A program made the translations under genes and the position numbers. From positions 1-35,490 of the forward strand of contig LUCE01000019.1 in NCBI GenBank assembly GCA_001593935.1: DNA of 35,490 bases, read 5' to 3'. The notes under the pieces were generated by a model. It searched no databases. It saw only the letters and a list, made by a program, of their open reading frames with translations, and was not told where the DNA came from. Of the stretch, positions 14,716 through 23,521 are shown in pieces. Positions within the stretch are counted from its first letter, which is position 1. Each line of letters opens with the position of its first letter. This DNA is from Candidatus Bathyarchaeota archaeon B26-2 (lineage in GTDB: Archaea; Thermoproteota; Bathyarchaeia; Bathyarchaeales; B26-1).

Positions 14716-17460
14716 TTGACCAGTACGTATGAGGGTTCAACGTTCATCCGCAGATACTGGGTCTGGCTACTACTAGCCCCGATCATCTTGATCATCGCCT
14801 TTCAGGGGCTTTACACATGGCTCGACTGGTCGATAATGCAGACCTTATACGAGAGGAAGGCTGGCCTAGACTGGTTCAGTATAACCTTCTACCGCAACTA
14901 CACCTTCATACTCAGCGCCATACTTGCACTTTTAACCATAAATCCCCTCTACGGGCGCAGCGACCTCTACGAGATATGGGAAACTGTTAGATGGCTAAGC
15001 AGAATCGAGCAAGGCTCGACATCGACAGAGATTCCCGTCTTCTCACCGAAGACGAGAAAAATCTTCTGGGCCGTCTGGCAAATATTGAAGTGGCTCTTCG
15101 CCTTCACGATAATCTCCTCGATCAACGGTATACCCTTCTTAGGGAGGGTTACACCGATCTTCATCATGGCTCTGGACGGGATTGGGGAGTGGAGTCTAGT
15201 CCCCAGGATCTTCGTCCTCCCGATCGTTCCAGCCTCCAGCTCCGAACTGATCGCCTTGATGCCAACCATGGAGGTCCAGTACCGCTTGATCTACCTCGTC
15301 TCGACAGCGGTACTAGCAGTAATCGCGGCTAGAATGTGCCTCAAGCTCGTCAAGCACTTCATCAGGGAAACCCAGAGTGTCTGGGTTCGGGATTTATTCT
15401 TGATCTTGACATGCGTTATGGCGGCTTTGATCTTGGGAGCCCCCTACTGGACCATGGATATAACGACCCCCTTTGACTACACAATCTGTCTCGTCCTTCT
15501 CGCGAGTTTTCTCTTTGGGACGCTCTTCTCTCACTTCGTCGGCTTCGGAGGGGGCTTACCCTTCGCCAAGAGGAAGAGAACGGTCATCCTATCCTTCACC
15601 TTAGCCCTTATAGCGGTACTCATAATCAACGCCGCCATCGTTGCGGGTTTCCGCCTAAACTGGAACAACAACTGGTTGGAGTACGAGTGGAAGCCCTTGA
15701 CCGAGAGGCAGATAGCCGTAACCCGTTGGGCCGCCGGGATCGAGCGTATACGGAGGCTTCCCCTCTCAGCCCTTCCAAACGGGAACGTAACCGAGACCTT
15801 GATGAAGGTTAGGCAGTGGGATTACCAAGCCGCTTACACAAGAATGATCAACCGGATCGGCTCAAACTGGATGAACCTAGCCGACTCGGATATCATATAC
15901 GTAAACGGCCGGGAGTACTGGGTTGCCCCCACGACGATCCTGTATCCTAGCACAGACTGGATAAGCGTTCACTTGATCTATACGCATACCTCTCGCATAA
16001 TCGTCATCGACAGCCACAGCGGAGAGTACGTAAACATAACGGATGTCTTCGGGGTCTCGGAGGAGCCTCCCATCTACTATGGGGAGGGCTTCGGAAACCC
16101 GGTCTACGTCAATGTGAGAGGGTTCAACGAGGTTGAGAACATCTCGTATCCGGGTGAACCGGACTACGTCCTTTCAGGTTGGAGAAGAACCCTCTGGTTC
16201 CTTCTTCAGGGACAGCTCGGTTTCGCCTTCTCTCCGCCGCAAGACGAGATCGAGATGCTCTACAACAGAGACGTGCTCAAACGGGTTGGAGACATCTTGA
16301 TCTACGGATTGAAGGTCGATCCGGACGCTTACCTCGTGAGCGACGGAGAGCGCGTATATTACGCTGTCCAAGTCTACATCGACTATCCTATGCATTCAGG
16401 CTTCGCGGCTAGCAATTACCTCCGCTACTTCGCGGTCGTTCTCGTCGACGTTGAGGACGGAACCATGAAGGGTTACGTCGTGGGAGAGCCGGACGGGTTC
16501 CTCGTAGACTTCTACACCCGGTACTACTCAGAATGGAAGCCCATAACGGACCCGAGCGCCGAATGGCTTAGGCCTCAGCTCCGCTACCCGGAGGCTCTAC
16601 TCGGGAAACCCGGTCATCCAGGCCAGCTGGACGTAGACTTTGTTTTCCACGTGGACGAACCCTTCGCTTGGAGGTCCGGAAGCGAGTTTTACGAGAGACC
16701 CCTCGGAACCGAGGTTCTCTACGTCCTCTTCGTCGACGAGAACCGAACACGCTTCGTCGGAATCCAGATAGTTGAGTATAAGATGTCTGAGAGCAAAAAC
16801 TTGGCGGCCGTATACTTGGCGTATGGAGGAGAACGCCTAGGCGAGATCGTTCTCTACGAGGCTCCTCCTGGAGCTCAGCTCCTAGGGCCAACATCAGCGG
16901 TTGAGTCGCTCAAGGCCAACCAAGAAGTCCAGGTCAAGCTCAACCTTTACGGGTACCCCGAGACCTCAAGCCTAGGCAACATCCTCCTCTACCCGATAGG
17001 AGGCCGGCTCTACTACTTCATACCGTTATATGTGAGAGGAGCGGTGATGGCTACCATGCCGCAGATAGGTATCGTCGATGCGTCTTCGGGTTCCTTGGTC
17101 GCGATGGGCTCAGACGCAGCCGAAGCCTACTACAACCTTATAGGAGCCCCATCTGAGACAGGGGCCCAGAACCGCCTCGAGAAGGTTAAAGCCCTATTCA
17201 CGGAGGCTGGATACAACTTGGTGAAGGTCTGGGCTATACGTCCCGACGTCGAGATACTTGAGGGAAACCTCACGTACCTAAGTGAGAGTCAGTGGGACGA
17301 GGTTGAGTCCGCCTTGAAGGCCTTCTTGGAGAATCATCCTCCGGAGAACGGTAAGGTCTTCATGTGGGACAGAGGGGAGGGAGTCGTGAACTTTGGAGTC
17401 TTGACCCTAGAGGATGACGGCGTCAAGTACTTATACTTCGTCACGGTTCGGTATGGGTGA
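14716..17460 (+). CDS. UPF0182 family membrane protein (COG1615-like)
   Basis: This 914-residue protein has the UPF0182 layout: about seven membrane helices in the first 320 residues (for example WVWLLLAPIILIIAFQGLYTW and TVILSFTLALIAVLIINAAIV), then a large extracellular domain. Family-like landmarks in that domain are DIIYVNGREYWVAP, EEPPIYYGEGFGNP and WLRPQLRYPEALL followed by DFVFHVDEPFAW and a FYERP segment. The biochemical role of this family is not known to me. The gene starts with TTG 14716 behind GGGTG, is probably transcribed from its own TATA box, and overlaps the next small gene by 4 bases (GTGA), a sign of translational coupling. With the permease and NEW3-like protein upstream, it forms a cell-envelope block. 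The family call rests on layout and a few motifs. Confidence 0.75.
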   Translation: MTSTYEGSTFIRRYWVWLLLAPIILIIAFQGLYTWLDWSIMQTLYERKAGLDWFSITFYRNYTFILSAILALLTINPLYGRSDLYEIWETVRWLSRIEQGSTSTEIPVFSPKTRKIFWAVWQILKWLFAFTIISSINGIPFLGRVTPIFIMALDGIGEWSLVPRIFVLPIVPASSSELIALMPTMEVQYRLIYLVSTAVLAVIAARMCLKLVKHFIRETQSVWVRDLFLILTCVMAALILGAPYWTMDITTPFDYTICLVLLASFLFGTLFSHFVGFGGGLPFAKRKRTVILSFTLALIAVLIINAAIVAGFRLNWNNNWLEYEWKPLTERQIAVTRWAAGIERIRRLPLSALPNGNVTETLMKVRQWDYQAAYTRMINRIGSNWMNLADSDIIYVNGREYWVAPTTILYPSTDWISVHLIYTHTSRIIVIDSHSGEYVNITDVFGVSEEPPIYYGEGFGNPVYVNVRGFNEVENISYPGEPDYVLSGWRRTLWFLLQGQLGFAFSPPQDEIEMLYNRDVLKRVGDILIYGLKVDPDAYLVSDGERVYYAVQVYIDYPMHSGFAASNYLRYFAVVLVDVEDGTMKGYVVGEPDGFLVDFYTRYYSEWKPITDPSAEWLRPQLRYPEALLGKPGHPGQLDVDFVFHVDEPFAWRSGSEFYERPLGTEVLYVLFVDENRTRFVGIQIVEYKMSESKNLAAVYLAYGGERLGEIVLYEAPPGAQLLGPTSAVESLKANQEVQVKLNLYGYPETSSLGNILLYPIGGRLYYFIPLYVRGAVMATMPQIGIVDASSGSLVAMGSDAAEAYYNLIGAPSETGAQNRLEKVKALFTEAGYNLVKVWAIRPDVEILEGNLTYLSESQWDEVESALKAFLENHPPENGKVFMWDRGEGVVNFGVLTLEDDGVKYLYFVTVRYG
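17455..17460 (+). promoter_or_regulatory. Shine-Dalgarno overlapping the UPF0182 stop codon
   Basis: GGGTGA contains the UPF0182 stop codon and stands 5 bases before ATG 17466, which supports coupled translation of the small anchored protein. Confidence 0.5.
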
Positions 17461-17465
17461 TCTTC

Positions 17466-17774
17466 ATGAAGAGAGAGGAGCGGGAGGTCCTAATAGAAGA
17501 GTTCGATATCTGGTTAAAGACTAGGTTCGCTGAGAAGTTGAGGATCGGAGGCCACAGGTTTGAGAAGACTCTGAGCGGAGAGATCATGATCGACGGTGGA
17601 GCCTTCACAGCGGAGGAGGCCCGTCTGCTCTTTCAGATGTTGACCTCCCGGAACCCCTTAAACAGGATCAACGCCGCGATAATAATATGGGACAGGAACG
17701 GGACCCTAGTCAAGGTTGTGGTAGCCTTAGCCATACTTGCTCTGATCCTAGTTTACTTGTGGGTTAGGAGATAG
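17466..17774 (+). CDS. small C-terminally anchored membrane protein, unknown function
   Basis: I do not recognise this protein of about 102 residues. The track start is GTG 17457, inside the UPF0182 stop. ATG 17466 has a better-placed GGGTGA five bases upstream. The soluble part of about 80 residues is charged and mixed alpha/beta (VLIEEFDIWLKTRFAEKL, GGAFTAEEARLLFQML). It ends with a single membrane helix (VVVALAILALILVYLWV) and two arginines, giving a tail-anchored arrangement with the soluble part probably in the cytoplasm. Overlap with the UPF0182 gene suggests the two products act together. I propose no more specific function. Confidence 0.7.
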   Translation: MKREEREVLIEEFDIWLKTRFAEKLRIGGHRFEKTLSGEIMIDGGAFTAEEARLLFQMLTSRNPLNRINAAIIIWDRNGTLVKVVVALAILALILVYLWVRR

Positions 17775-17828
17775 AAAGGCGTAAATCCTTGAATCCACAT
17801 GTATTAGCTTGGCTGTGGGTGGTCCGGT

Positions 17829-18563
17829 TTGGAGATTCTAGTCCAAGAAGATGTCTCTAAACCTCTCTCGAGGAGAGTCTTCGCCGAGTTCTCGACTGAG
17901 GTTCTGAGCCTCGAGGATGTAATTCTAGCCCTCAGCGGAATCATAGATGACGAGGCTGAAGGGTATCATAGGCTGCCGTTTCTAAGCGCCAAGAGCGAAG
18001 GGTTGGAGCAGCTAGACATATACACCTCGATCCGGAGGAGGAGAACCGACAGAGCCTACGTCGTCTCAAACGGGAGGAACACCATCTATATGCTCGACTA
18101 CGTGGTCAAGGCGAGGAGGATCTACCACGACCCTGTTGTGTGCATAATTGGCCCTGACGCCGAGAGGATAGCCGAGAGAACCGTTAGAAACCTAAAGAGG
18201 ATGCTCCTACCGAAGATATGCGACATGAGGATCAACGATGACGCCTTGACGGACTTCGCGAAGATCACAGGGACGAAGAAGACGGAGGTCCTCAAGGAGG
18301 TCTCCAAGGTCCTAGAGGAGGCTGAAGTCGCCCTCAAGATGAGGCTCCTAGACGAGGCAGGGAAAGAACAGGTAGACGGCCGACAAGCCTCAGTAAAGAA
18401 AGGAAGCGGCAGGCTCTCAAGGGAGCTCCTAGAAGACCTAAAGAGTAGAAGGAAGCCTCCCCTCCCGATAGAGCCTATAGACCTCCAAGACCTCGCCTCC
18501 TACGGGATCGTAATCCTCTTCGTCATCTTGATGCTCCTAGCAGCTCTCTCGAGGCTGCTCTAA
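17829..18563 (+). CDS. C-terminally anchored protein of unknown function
   Basis: This 244-residue protein matches no family I know. It starts at TTG 17829 behind GGTGG. The first 170 residues look soluble, with VFAEFSTEVLSLEDVILALSG, a strand-rich core (AYVVSNGRNTIYMLDYVV, DPVVCIIGPDAERIAERTV) and an acidic helical segment (KEVSKVLEEAEVALKMRLL). A basic, proline-rich linker (KSRRKPPLPIEP) leads to a C-terminal membrane helix (SYGIVILFVILMLLAALSRLL). The anchor arrangement resembles that of the small protein just upstream. Its position 54 bases after that gene suggests membership of the same envelope block. It may be a membrane-tethered regulator or adaptor, but no motif shows it. Confidence 0.7.
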   Translation: MEILVQEDVSKPLSRRVFAEFSTEVLSLEDVILALSGIIDDEAEGYHRLPFLSAKSEGLEQLDIYTSIRRRRTDRAYVVSNGRNTIYMLDYVVKARRIYHDPVVCIIGPDAERIAERTVRNLKRMLLPKICDMRINDDALTDFAKITGTKKTEVLKEVSKVLEEAEVALKMRLLDEAGKEQVDGRQASVKKGSGRLSRELLEDLKSRRKPPLPIEPIDLQDLASYGIVILFVILMLLAALSRLL

Positions 18564-18586
18564 ATGGAGCTGCCGGAGGCTCATGC

Positions 18587-19366
18587 TTGATTATAGATGC
18601 TCACGCCCACATCTGGTACCCGCCGTCCTTCTCGCTGGAGGAGTTCCTGAAGTGGGCGGCTAGGCTTGGGATAGATAGGCTCTGCGTCTCGAAGCTGCCT
18701 TCACTCCGTCCATCCTCGATCTCCAGTTTCTCCAAGGCGAATAGAGACGTTGCGGAGGCTATGAAGGCCCATCCTGAGGCTATTCTAGGGTACTGTTACG
18801 TTAACCCGGCCTACGGGGAGAGGGCGGTGGAGGAGTTCCGCAGGTGCCTAGAAGAGTACGGGATGCTCGGCCTCAAGTTATATACCGACTGCCACTGTCT
18901 GGACCCGAGGGTGTCACCGCTAATAGAGTTAGCCGTCGGGTTCAACGCTCCGATACTGATACATACAGCCCACATGCAGCGTAGATACATAGAGGAGGCC
19001 CTGCCCTTCCACAGGAACCCGCCGACGGTCAGCAACTCGGAGGAGGTCGCGGAGCTGGCCCGCAGGCACCCGAAGGCCACCATCATAATGGCCCATATAG
19101 GCGGTGGAGGAGACTGGGAGTGGGCTGTAAAGGCCGCTAGGAATGCCAGCAACCTTATGGTCGACACGAGTGGGTCGGGCGTAGACTTGGGGATGATCGA
19201 GCTGGCGGTCAGGGAGGTCGGCGCCGAACGGGTCGTCTTCGGAACCGACAACTGCCTCTCATCGGGCATCGGGAAGATACGTGGAGCCGAACTCAGCGAG
19301 AGGGACCGCAGGCTCATCCTAGGCGAGAATATGCTCAGGATAATCGAGAGGAGAGGCCTACCATGA
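18587..19366 (+). CDS. metal-dependent amidohydrolase (amidohydrolase 2 family)
   Basis: This 259-residue TIM-barrel hydrolase has an apparently complete metal site: His-x-His in IIDAHAHIW at residues 5-7, the histidine in APILIHTAH, the histidine in TIIMAHIGGG, and the aspartate in VVFGTDN. Amidohydrolase 2 members act as hydrolases or decarboxylases on carboxylated or lactone-like substrates. The substrate here is not evident. It starts at TTG 18587, with GGAGG ten bases upstream, and is 23 bases after the anchored protein gene. Its last codons overlap the next gene through ATGA, so the two are translationally coupled. That next gene is a paralogue that has lost these ligands. Confidence 0.85.
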   Translation: MIIDAHAHIWYPPSFSLEEFLKWAARLGIDRLCVSKLPSLRPSSISSFSKANRDVAEAMKAHPEAILGYCYVNPAYGERAVEEFRRCLEEYGMLGLKLYTDCHCLDPRVSPLIELAVGFNAPILIHTAHMQRRYIEEALPFHRNPPTVSNSEEVAELARRHPKATIIMAHIGGGGDWEWAVKAARNASNLMVDTSGSGVDLGMIELAVREVGAERVVFGTDNCLSSGIGKIRGAELSERDRRLILGENMLRIIERRGLP

Positions 19367-20139
19367 TTATAGACGTGAACGCCTACTTGGGGATGTGGCC
19401 CTTCAGGAGGCTCCGGTACAACACTCCGGAAGGTCTACTACGGCTTATGGATAGGGCGAAGATAAGTTCGGCGGTCGTCTCCTCATCGAGTGTCCTCTAC
19501 AGAAACTCTCACGAGGGAAACCTCGAGCTCGCAGAGGAGATTGAGCCGTATAGGGATAGGTTGATTCCCTTCGCGGTCATAAACCCGAGCTACGCCGGGT
19601 GGAGGGAAGACCTAAAAGAGTGCGTCGAGAGCCTCGGCATGAAGGGGCTGAGGCTTCATCCCAATTACCACGACTACAGGTTGACCGAAGACTGCGCATC
19701 TGACCTCATCAAGGAGGCTGTCGACCGGGGTCTGCCGGTCTCGATAGCGCTCCGCATGGAGGACGAGAGGCAGCATCACTGGCTGGTTAGGGTTCCACCC
19801 GTCTCCACATACGACTTGGCGGAAGCCATAAACCGTTTCCCAGAGGCGACCTTCATCTTGACGTATATACATTACCGCGAAGCCGAACCAATCCTCAACG
19901 CTTGTCCGGAGAGCGAGAACTTCTACATCGAGTTGACTTCTCACTACCTCTTCGGAGCCTACCCGAATCAGCTCCAGTCCCTCGTCGAGAAGATGGGAGC
20001 AGAGAGAATTCTCTTCGGGTCGGGTATGCCGCTTAAGTATCCGGAGGCAGCCCTGATGAAGATCGAGTGCCTCGACATAAGCGAAGAGGAAAAGGAGAAG
20101 ATTCTCCACAAGAATGCTGAGAGGATACTAGGCCTCTAA
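19363..20139 (+). CDS. amidohydrolase-fold paralogue lacking all metal ligands (probable pseudoenzyme)
   Basis: This 258-residue protein aligns along its length with the preceding amidohydrolase but has lost the catalytic metal site. AHAH becomes VNAY in MIIDVNAYLG, the strand histidine of LIHTAH becomes VSIALRM, MAHIGG becomes LTYIHY, and FGTD becomes FGSG (ERILFGSGMPL). The remaining fold is intact, including RLIPFAVINPSY, KGLRLHPNYHDY and the final EKEKILHKNAERILGL. There are no stops or frameshifts, so it is under selection for something other than classical catalysis. The start ATG 19363 overlaps the upstream stop by four bases. A heteromeric complex in which this subunit supports or regulates the active one is the simplest reading, but binding of a different ligand is possible. 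Confidence 0.8.
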   Translation: MIIDVNAYLGMWPFRRLRYNTPEGLLRLMDRAKISSAVVSSSSVLYRNSHEGNLELAEEIEPYRDRLIPFAVINPSYAGWREDLKECVESLGMKGLRLHPNYHDYRLTEDCASDLIKEAVDRGLPVSIALRMEDERQHHWLVRVPPVSTYDLAEAINRFPEATFILTYIHYREAEPILNACPESENFYIELTSHYLFGAYPNQLQSLVEKMGAERILFGSGMPLKYPEAALMKIECLDISEEEKEKILHKNAERILGL

Positions 20140-20154
20140 ACGACATCCAGCCGG

Positions 20155-21120
20155 TTACAAGCCTCCATTCAGTACAGCCTCCAAACCTCTATTCAACTCT
20201 TTGATCAAGGCTTGGAAGTTCTCCTTCGGAACTCTTGCACCTGCAGCTTGAGGGTGTCCACCCCCGCTCCCCCCGAGCTTCGGCGTTATCCTCCTAAGGA
20301 TAACGTTCAAGTCTATCCGCTCCTCGGCCGTGCGTAGGCTCATATCGATCATCCCTTTACGCGTCTCCCCTGCAACACCGACTAGGGTTCCGGACAAGGC
20401 CCTCGCGTAGATAGCCGTCTTCCCCAGAGAGAACGGAAAATCCAGGACATAGGACACGCGGCCTTCAACCTCCACTCTTTCCTCAATCTCTTGGATGGCT
20501 TCCTCCTCCCTCCGGGTCTGTTGAATCGCGAGCTCCACCAACCTATCGTCTGAGCTCGGAGGCTCCCCAGCGGCCAGCTCCGAGACCACAGACCTCTTGA
20601 GGTTGTACTCCCTCTTCTGGTCTGAGAGAGCTTGGACGAGTATACCAGTGTCGAGGTAGATCGTCCTTTTGTCCCACATCCTCAGGAGACCCCTTATAGT
20701 AGGAGTGTTATCCGCGTAGTCTGAAATGGCTCCGTAGATTGCCGCTCTGCTCTGAAGAGCATCGATCCTATCCTTGAAATAGGAGTAGACGATCTCCGAG
20801 GCTGAAGCCCCTAACCTATGGTGGACTATGCCCGGTATCTCTTCAGCTTGAACCGAGTCTGGAAGAGGGTGATGATCAAAGTAGTATAGGAGACCGGCCT
20901 CCTCTATCCTCGAGAAGCGTTCGATGAGCCCCTCTAGGTGCGTCTCAGAGAGGGCTATATCGCAGATTATAACCGTGTCCCTATCCCTCGCTTGGTTGAG
21001 GTCGCCGAGGAGACCGAAAGGATGGGTGAAAAAGACATGGGCGTCGGGGTTAGCGGCCAAGGCCAAAGCTCCAGCACAGACACCGTCTCCATCCCCATGG
21101 GCAAAGATCCACACCGCCAT
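20155..21120 (-). CDS. DHH/DHHA1 family phosphoesterase
   Basis: This 321-residue protein has the DHH phosphoesterase signature in order: HGDGDGVCAGAL near the N-terminus (metal aspartates), ICDIALSE, YYFDHHPLP (the DHH motif), and a DHHA1 domain ending in GGSGGGHPQAAGA near residue 300. Relatives hydrolyse short oligonucleotides, cyclic dinucleotides or single-stranded DNA (RecJ, NrnA, GdpP types). This compact two-domain form resembles archaeal RecJ-like or nanoRNase proteins and has no sensory domain. It converges on the amidohydrolase pair with a 15-base gap, and is divergent from the diaminopentanoate dehydrogenase-like gene. The precise substrate cannot be read from the sequence. Confidence 0.88.
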   Translation of the reverse strand: MAVWIFAHGDGDGVCAGALALAANPDAHVFFTHPFGLLGDLNQARDRDTVIICDIALSETHLEGLIERFSRIEEAGLLYYFDHHPLPDSVQAEEIPGIVHHRLGASASEIVYSYFKDRIDALQSRAAIYGAISDYADNTPTIRGLLRMWDKRTIYLDTGILVQALSDQKREYNLKRSVVSELAAGEPPSSDDRLVELAIQQTRREEEAIQEIEERVEVEGRVSYVLDFPFSLGKTAIYARALSGTLVGVAGETRKGMIDMSLRTAEERIDLNVILRRITPKLGGSGGGHPQAAGARVPKENFQALIKELNRGLEAVLNGGL

Positions 21121-21241
21121 GCTGCTTCTCCCCTTTCAAATCCTCTAAAGGCCGGGATGAAAGGCTGTTAATTCTCGAATTGTGCAAAAATAATAAAAGG
21201 TTTGAGGTGGGTATTGGGGCTGAACGGGTGGGGGGTTGCTG

Positions 21242-22300
21242 ATGATGAGTAAGGAGGCATCACCTGAAGGTCCGGAGATCAAGGTTGTCATATATGGAGT
21301 AGGCGAGATAGGTTGCCGCGTCGCTAGACTCCTCTTGAAGAAGAGAGGCATCCGAATAGTTGGAGCGATAGATAGGTCACCGCAGAAGGTTGGGAGGGAC
21401 ATCGCCGAGGTCCTAGGGGTGGAGAATCCTCTAGGAGTAACGGTCTCGAGAGACGCCGCTAAGGTTCTCTCAGAGACGAAGCCAGACATCGTCGTCCACA
21501 CGACGACGTCCTTCCTTAGAGACGCCTACCCTCAAGTTCTCACAGCCGTAGAGCATGGGGCGAATGTCGTCTCGACGACCGAAGAGCTCTCATACCCATA
21601 TATAGCCGATCCAGAACTCGCCGAGAGTCTGGACCGAGCAGCCAAACTGCACGGAGTAACCGTTCTAGGAACGGGCATAAACCCCGGCTTCCTAATGGAC
21701 ACTTTAGCGATAACCCTGACCGCCGTCTGCCAAGAGATTGATAAAATCAAAGTTAAGAGGGTTATGAACGCCGCAACCCGCAGAGTCCCATTCCAGAAGA
21801 AGATCGGGGCGGGCCTAACTGTGGATGAGTTCACCGAGAAGATCCGGACAGGCGTCATAACGGGACACGTGGGCCTAGAACAGTCCATAGCGATGATAGC
21901 GGCGGCGCTGGGCTGGAACCTCGATAAGGTGGAGGTCGAATTGGTTGAACCCGTAGTGGCCACAAAACACGTCGAGAGCGAAGTCATAAAGGTTGAGCCG
22001 GGCCGAGTAGCCGGGCTACGGCAACGAGCACACGGCGTGATGGACGGAAAGAAGGTGATCACCCTAGACTTCCAAGCCTACATAGGAGCCGAAGAGGAGT
22101 ACGACTCCGTGACGATAGAAGGAGTTCCGGAAGTCCACGAGAGGATAAGCCCATGCGTCCACGGAGACTTGGGAACCGTAGCGGTCGTCGTAAACATGAT
22201 CCCGAAGGTTATAGAAGCCCCTCCAGGCCTAAAGACTATGAAGGACCTACCCGTCCCATCGGCCACCCCAAGAGACATGAGAACCTACCTGAGCTGTTAA
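21242..22300 (+). CDS. 2,4-diaminopentanoate dehydrogenase-like NAD(P)-dependent enzyme
   Basis: This protein of about 352 residues has a Rossmann domain (VVIYGVGEIGCRVARLL) and the dihydrodipicolinate reductase-like fold typical of 2,4-diaminopentanoate dehydrogenase (Ord), which takes part in ornithine fermentation. TTTSFLRDAYPQV, TTEELSYPY and GTGINPGFLMDTL are characteristic, as is the C-terminal DLGTVAVVVNMIP. The track starts at TTG 21236. ATG 21242 lies about 8 bases after GGGTGGGG and is preferred, with ATG 21245 also possible. None of the other ornithine pathway genes (ortAB, oraSE) is nearby, so a different amino-acid-like substrate is possible. Its stop overlaps that of the convergent UPF0282 gene by four bases. 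Confidence 0.8.
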   Translation: MMSKEASPEGPEIKVVIYGVGEIGCRVARLLLKKRGIRIVGAIDRSPQKVGRDIAEVLGVENPLGVTVSRDAAKVLSETKPDIVVHTTTSFLRDAYPQVLTAVEHGANVVSTTEELSYPYIADPELAESLDRAAKLHGVTVLGTGINPGFLMDTLAITLTAVCQEIDKIKVKRVMNAATRRVPFQKKIGAGLTVDEFTEKIRTGVITGHVGLEQSIAMIAAALGWNLDKVEVELVEPVVATKHVESEVIKVEPGRVAGLRQRAHGVMDGKKVITLDFQAYIGAEEEYDSVTIEGVPEVHERISPCVHGDLGTVAVVVNMIPKVIEAPPGLKTMKDLPVPSATPRDMRTYLSC

Positions 22301-23292
22301 AGCGGGGGCTTCGTGAGCTTCCTCTTCCAGCTAGGCTTCTTCATCCACCTAACGAAGGCACTGCTTGGAGGATCCTCCTCGAAGAGCTCCCGCCGCCTCG
22401 CCTCTAAGAGCTCCTCATCCCCGCCCATAAACTCGGCTGCTGTCAGAATTCTATGCCCAGCTCGGGACGCCGCCTCGAGAACGGGCTGAGCGAACCTCCT
22501 CCAATCCTTCTCTCGGAGAATATGATGATCTAGGATTGTTGTTGGAACCCTCTGAACTATCCTCTTCAGGTTCTCGGCCGCTGACTCCAACTCTCCACGG
22601 CTGATACTAAAGTCAACAAGATATAAGGGAGGCCCGCCCAAAAAGACGAGTTGAGGACTCTCCGCTAGTATGAGTTCACATGTCTCTCGGACGATGGGGC
22701 CTTGAACGTCCGATGTGAATAGGAATCTCTCCTCGCCGTACTTAACCGTCGTCATCAGGACCCAACCCAGATCGGAGCCTTCGGGCCCGTGGAAGACGGG
22801 CTTCGAGAAACTTATAGTTGTATCGCCGAACCTAAATGTTCTCCCGTCCGCGGCCTCAATCCTCTCGGCGTACTTTCCACTCGTCTGGGTGAAGATCCAG
22901 CCTCTCCTCCTCTGGCTGAAGTTCACGTTGGATCGATAACTCTTCGCGAGGACGAGTTTACCCTCGTAGATGGACTTCGCTATCTCCTCGGAACACCAGT
23001 TGTAGGCCCAGTCCGTGTATGAGGGCGTATGGTGGTCGAAGTGGTAGTGGCTGACCGTGACCACGTCGGCTCTCTCAGCGGACTCAACTATAAGCCTGCG
23101 AGACCTCTTAAGAGCCATGTACTCTTTAGGGTGAGGTGGGAACCCGAAGCGCCTCGGACCTAAGGAGACACCCGCGTCCAGAAGTATCCTAACGTCTGGG
23201 GTCTCGACGTAGGTGCACATCGACCTGACGCCGAGGCTCTCAAATGCGACAGGTCGAACCTCGATCTTCCTCAACGGGCTTTTCAGTTCCAT
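22297..23292 (-). CDS. UPF0282 family metallo-beta-lactamase-fold protein
   Basis: This 331-residue archaeal MBL-fold protein shows the metal motif VVTVSHYHFDHHTPSY near residue 80, KPVFHGPEGSDLGW, FLFTSDVQGP and the later TTILDHHILREKDW. These correspond to the family's H-x-H-x-D-H, distal His and Asp, and closing His elements. The length and the mix SLGPRRFGFPP...EYMAL fit UPF0282 (COG2248), described as predicted hydrolases of unknown substrate. It converges on the DAPDH-like gene with a four-base overlap. Upstream, 229 bases separate it from the pyrG stop, so it probably has its own promoter, although no clear TATA box was found there. The enzymatic reaction is unknown. Confidence 0.85.
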   Translation of the reverse strand: MELKSPLRKIEVRPVAFESLGVRSMCTYVETPDVRILLDAGVSLGPRRFGFPPHPKEYMALKRSRRLIVESAERADVVTVSHYHFDHHTPSYTDWAYNWCSEEIAKSIYEGKLVLAKSYRSNVNFSQRRRGWIFTQTSGKYAERIEAADGRTFRFGDTTISFSKPVFHGPEGSDLGWVLMTTVKYGEERFLFTSDVQGPIVRETCELILAESPQLVFLGGPPLYLVDFSISRGELESAAENLKRIVQRVPTTILDHHILREKDWRRFAQPVLEAASRAGHRILTAAEFMGGDEELLEARRRELFEEDPPSSAFVRWMKKPSWKRKLTKPPL

Positions 23293-23521
23293 TCGCCATC
23301 GATCCGCTAACAGAGGCTCCAGTCTACCTCTATCACGTGAAGGCCTTAAGAGGTTAATCTCTTCCCTATAGAGAAGGCTTTCAAAGCCAACAGTTGGCGG
23401 TGACCCTGCGGATGTTCTTCCATATCTCGGTGACTCTTCTTCGCAGCCTTTTTAGAGCGTATGCGGATTCATAGCCCGTTCTTCACATCGTTTAGGAGGT
23501 TAACGAAGGATAGGAGACAAC

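Noticed and set aside
19612-22062. Minus-strand ORFs 19612-20109 and 21532-22062
   Set aside because: They are antisense to the amidohydrolase-like and DAPDH-like genes and show no protein family features.
23293-23521. Small gene or RNA in the 229-base gap upstream of the UPF0282 gene
   Set aside because: No coding frame, box motifs or convincing stems were found. It is most simply a promoter and 3' end region.
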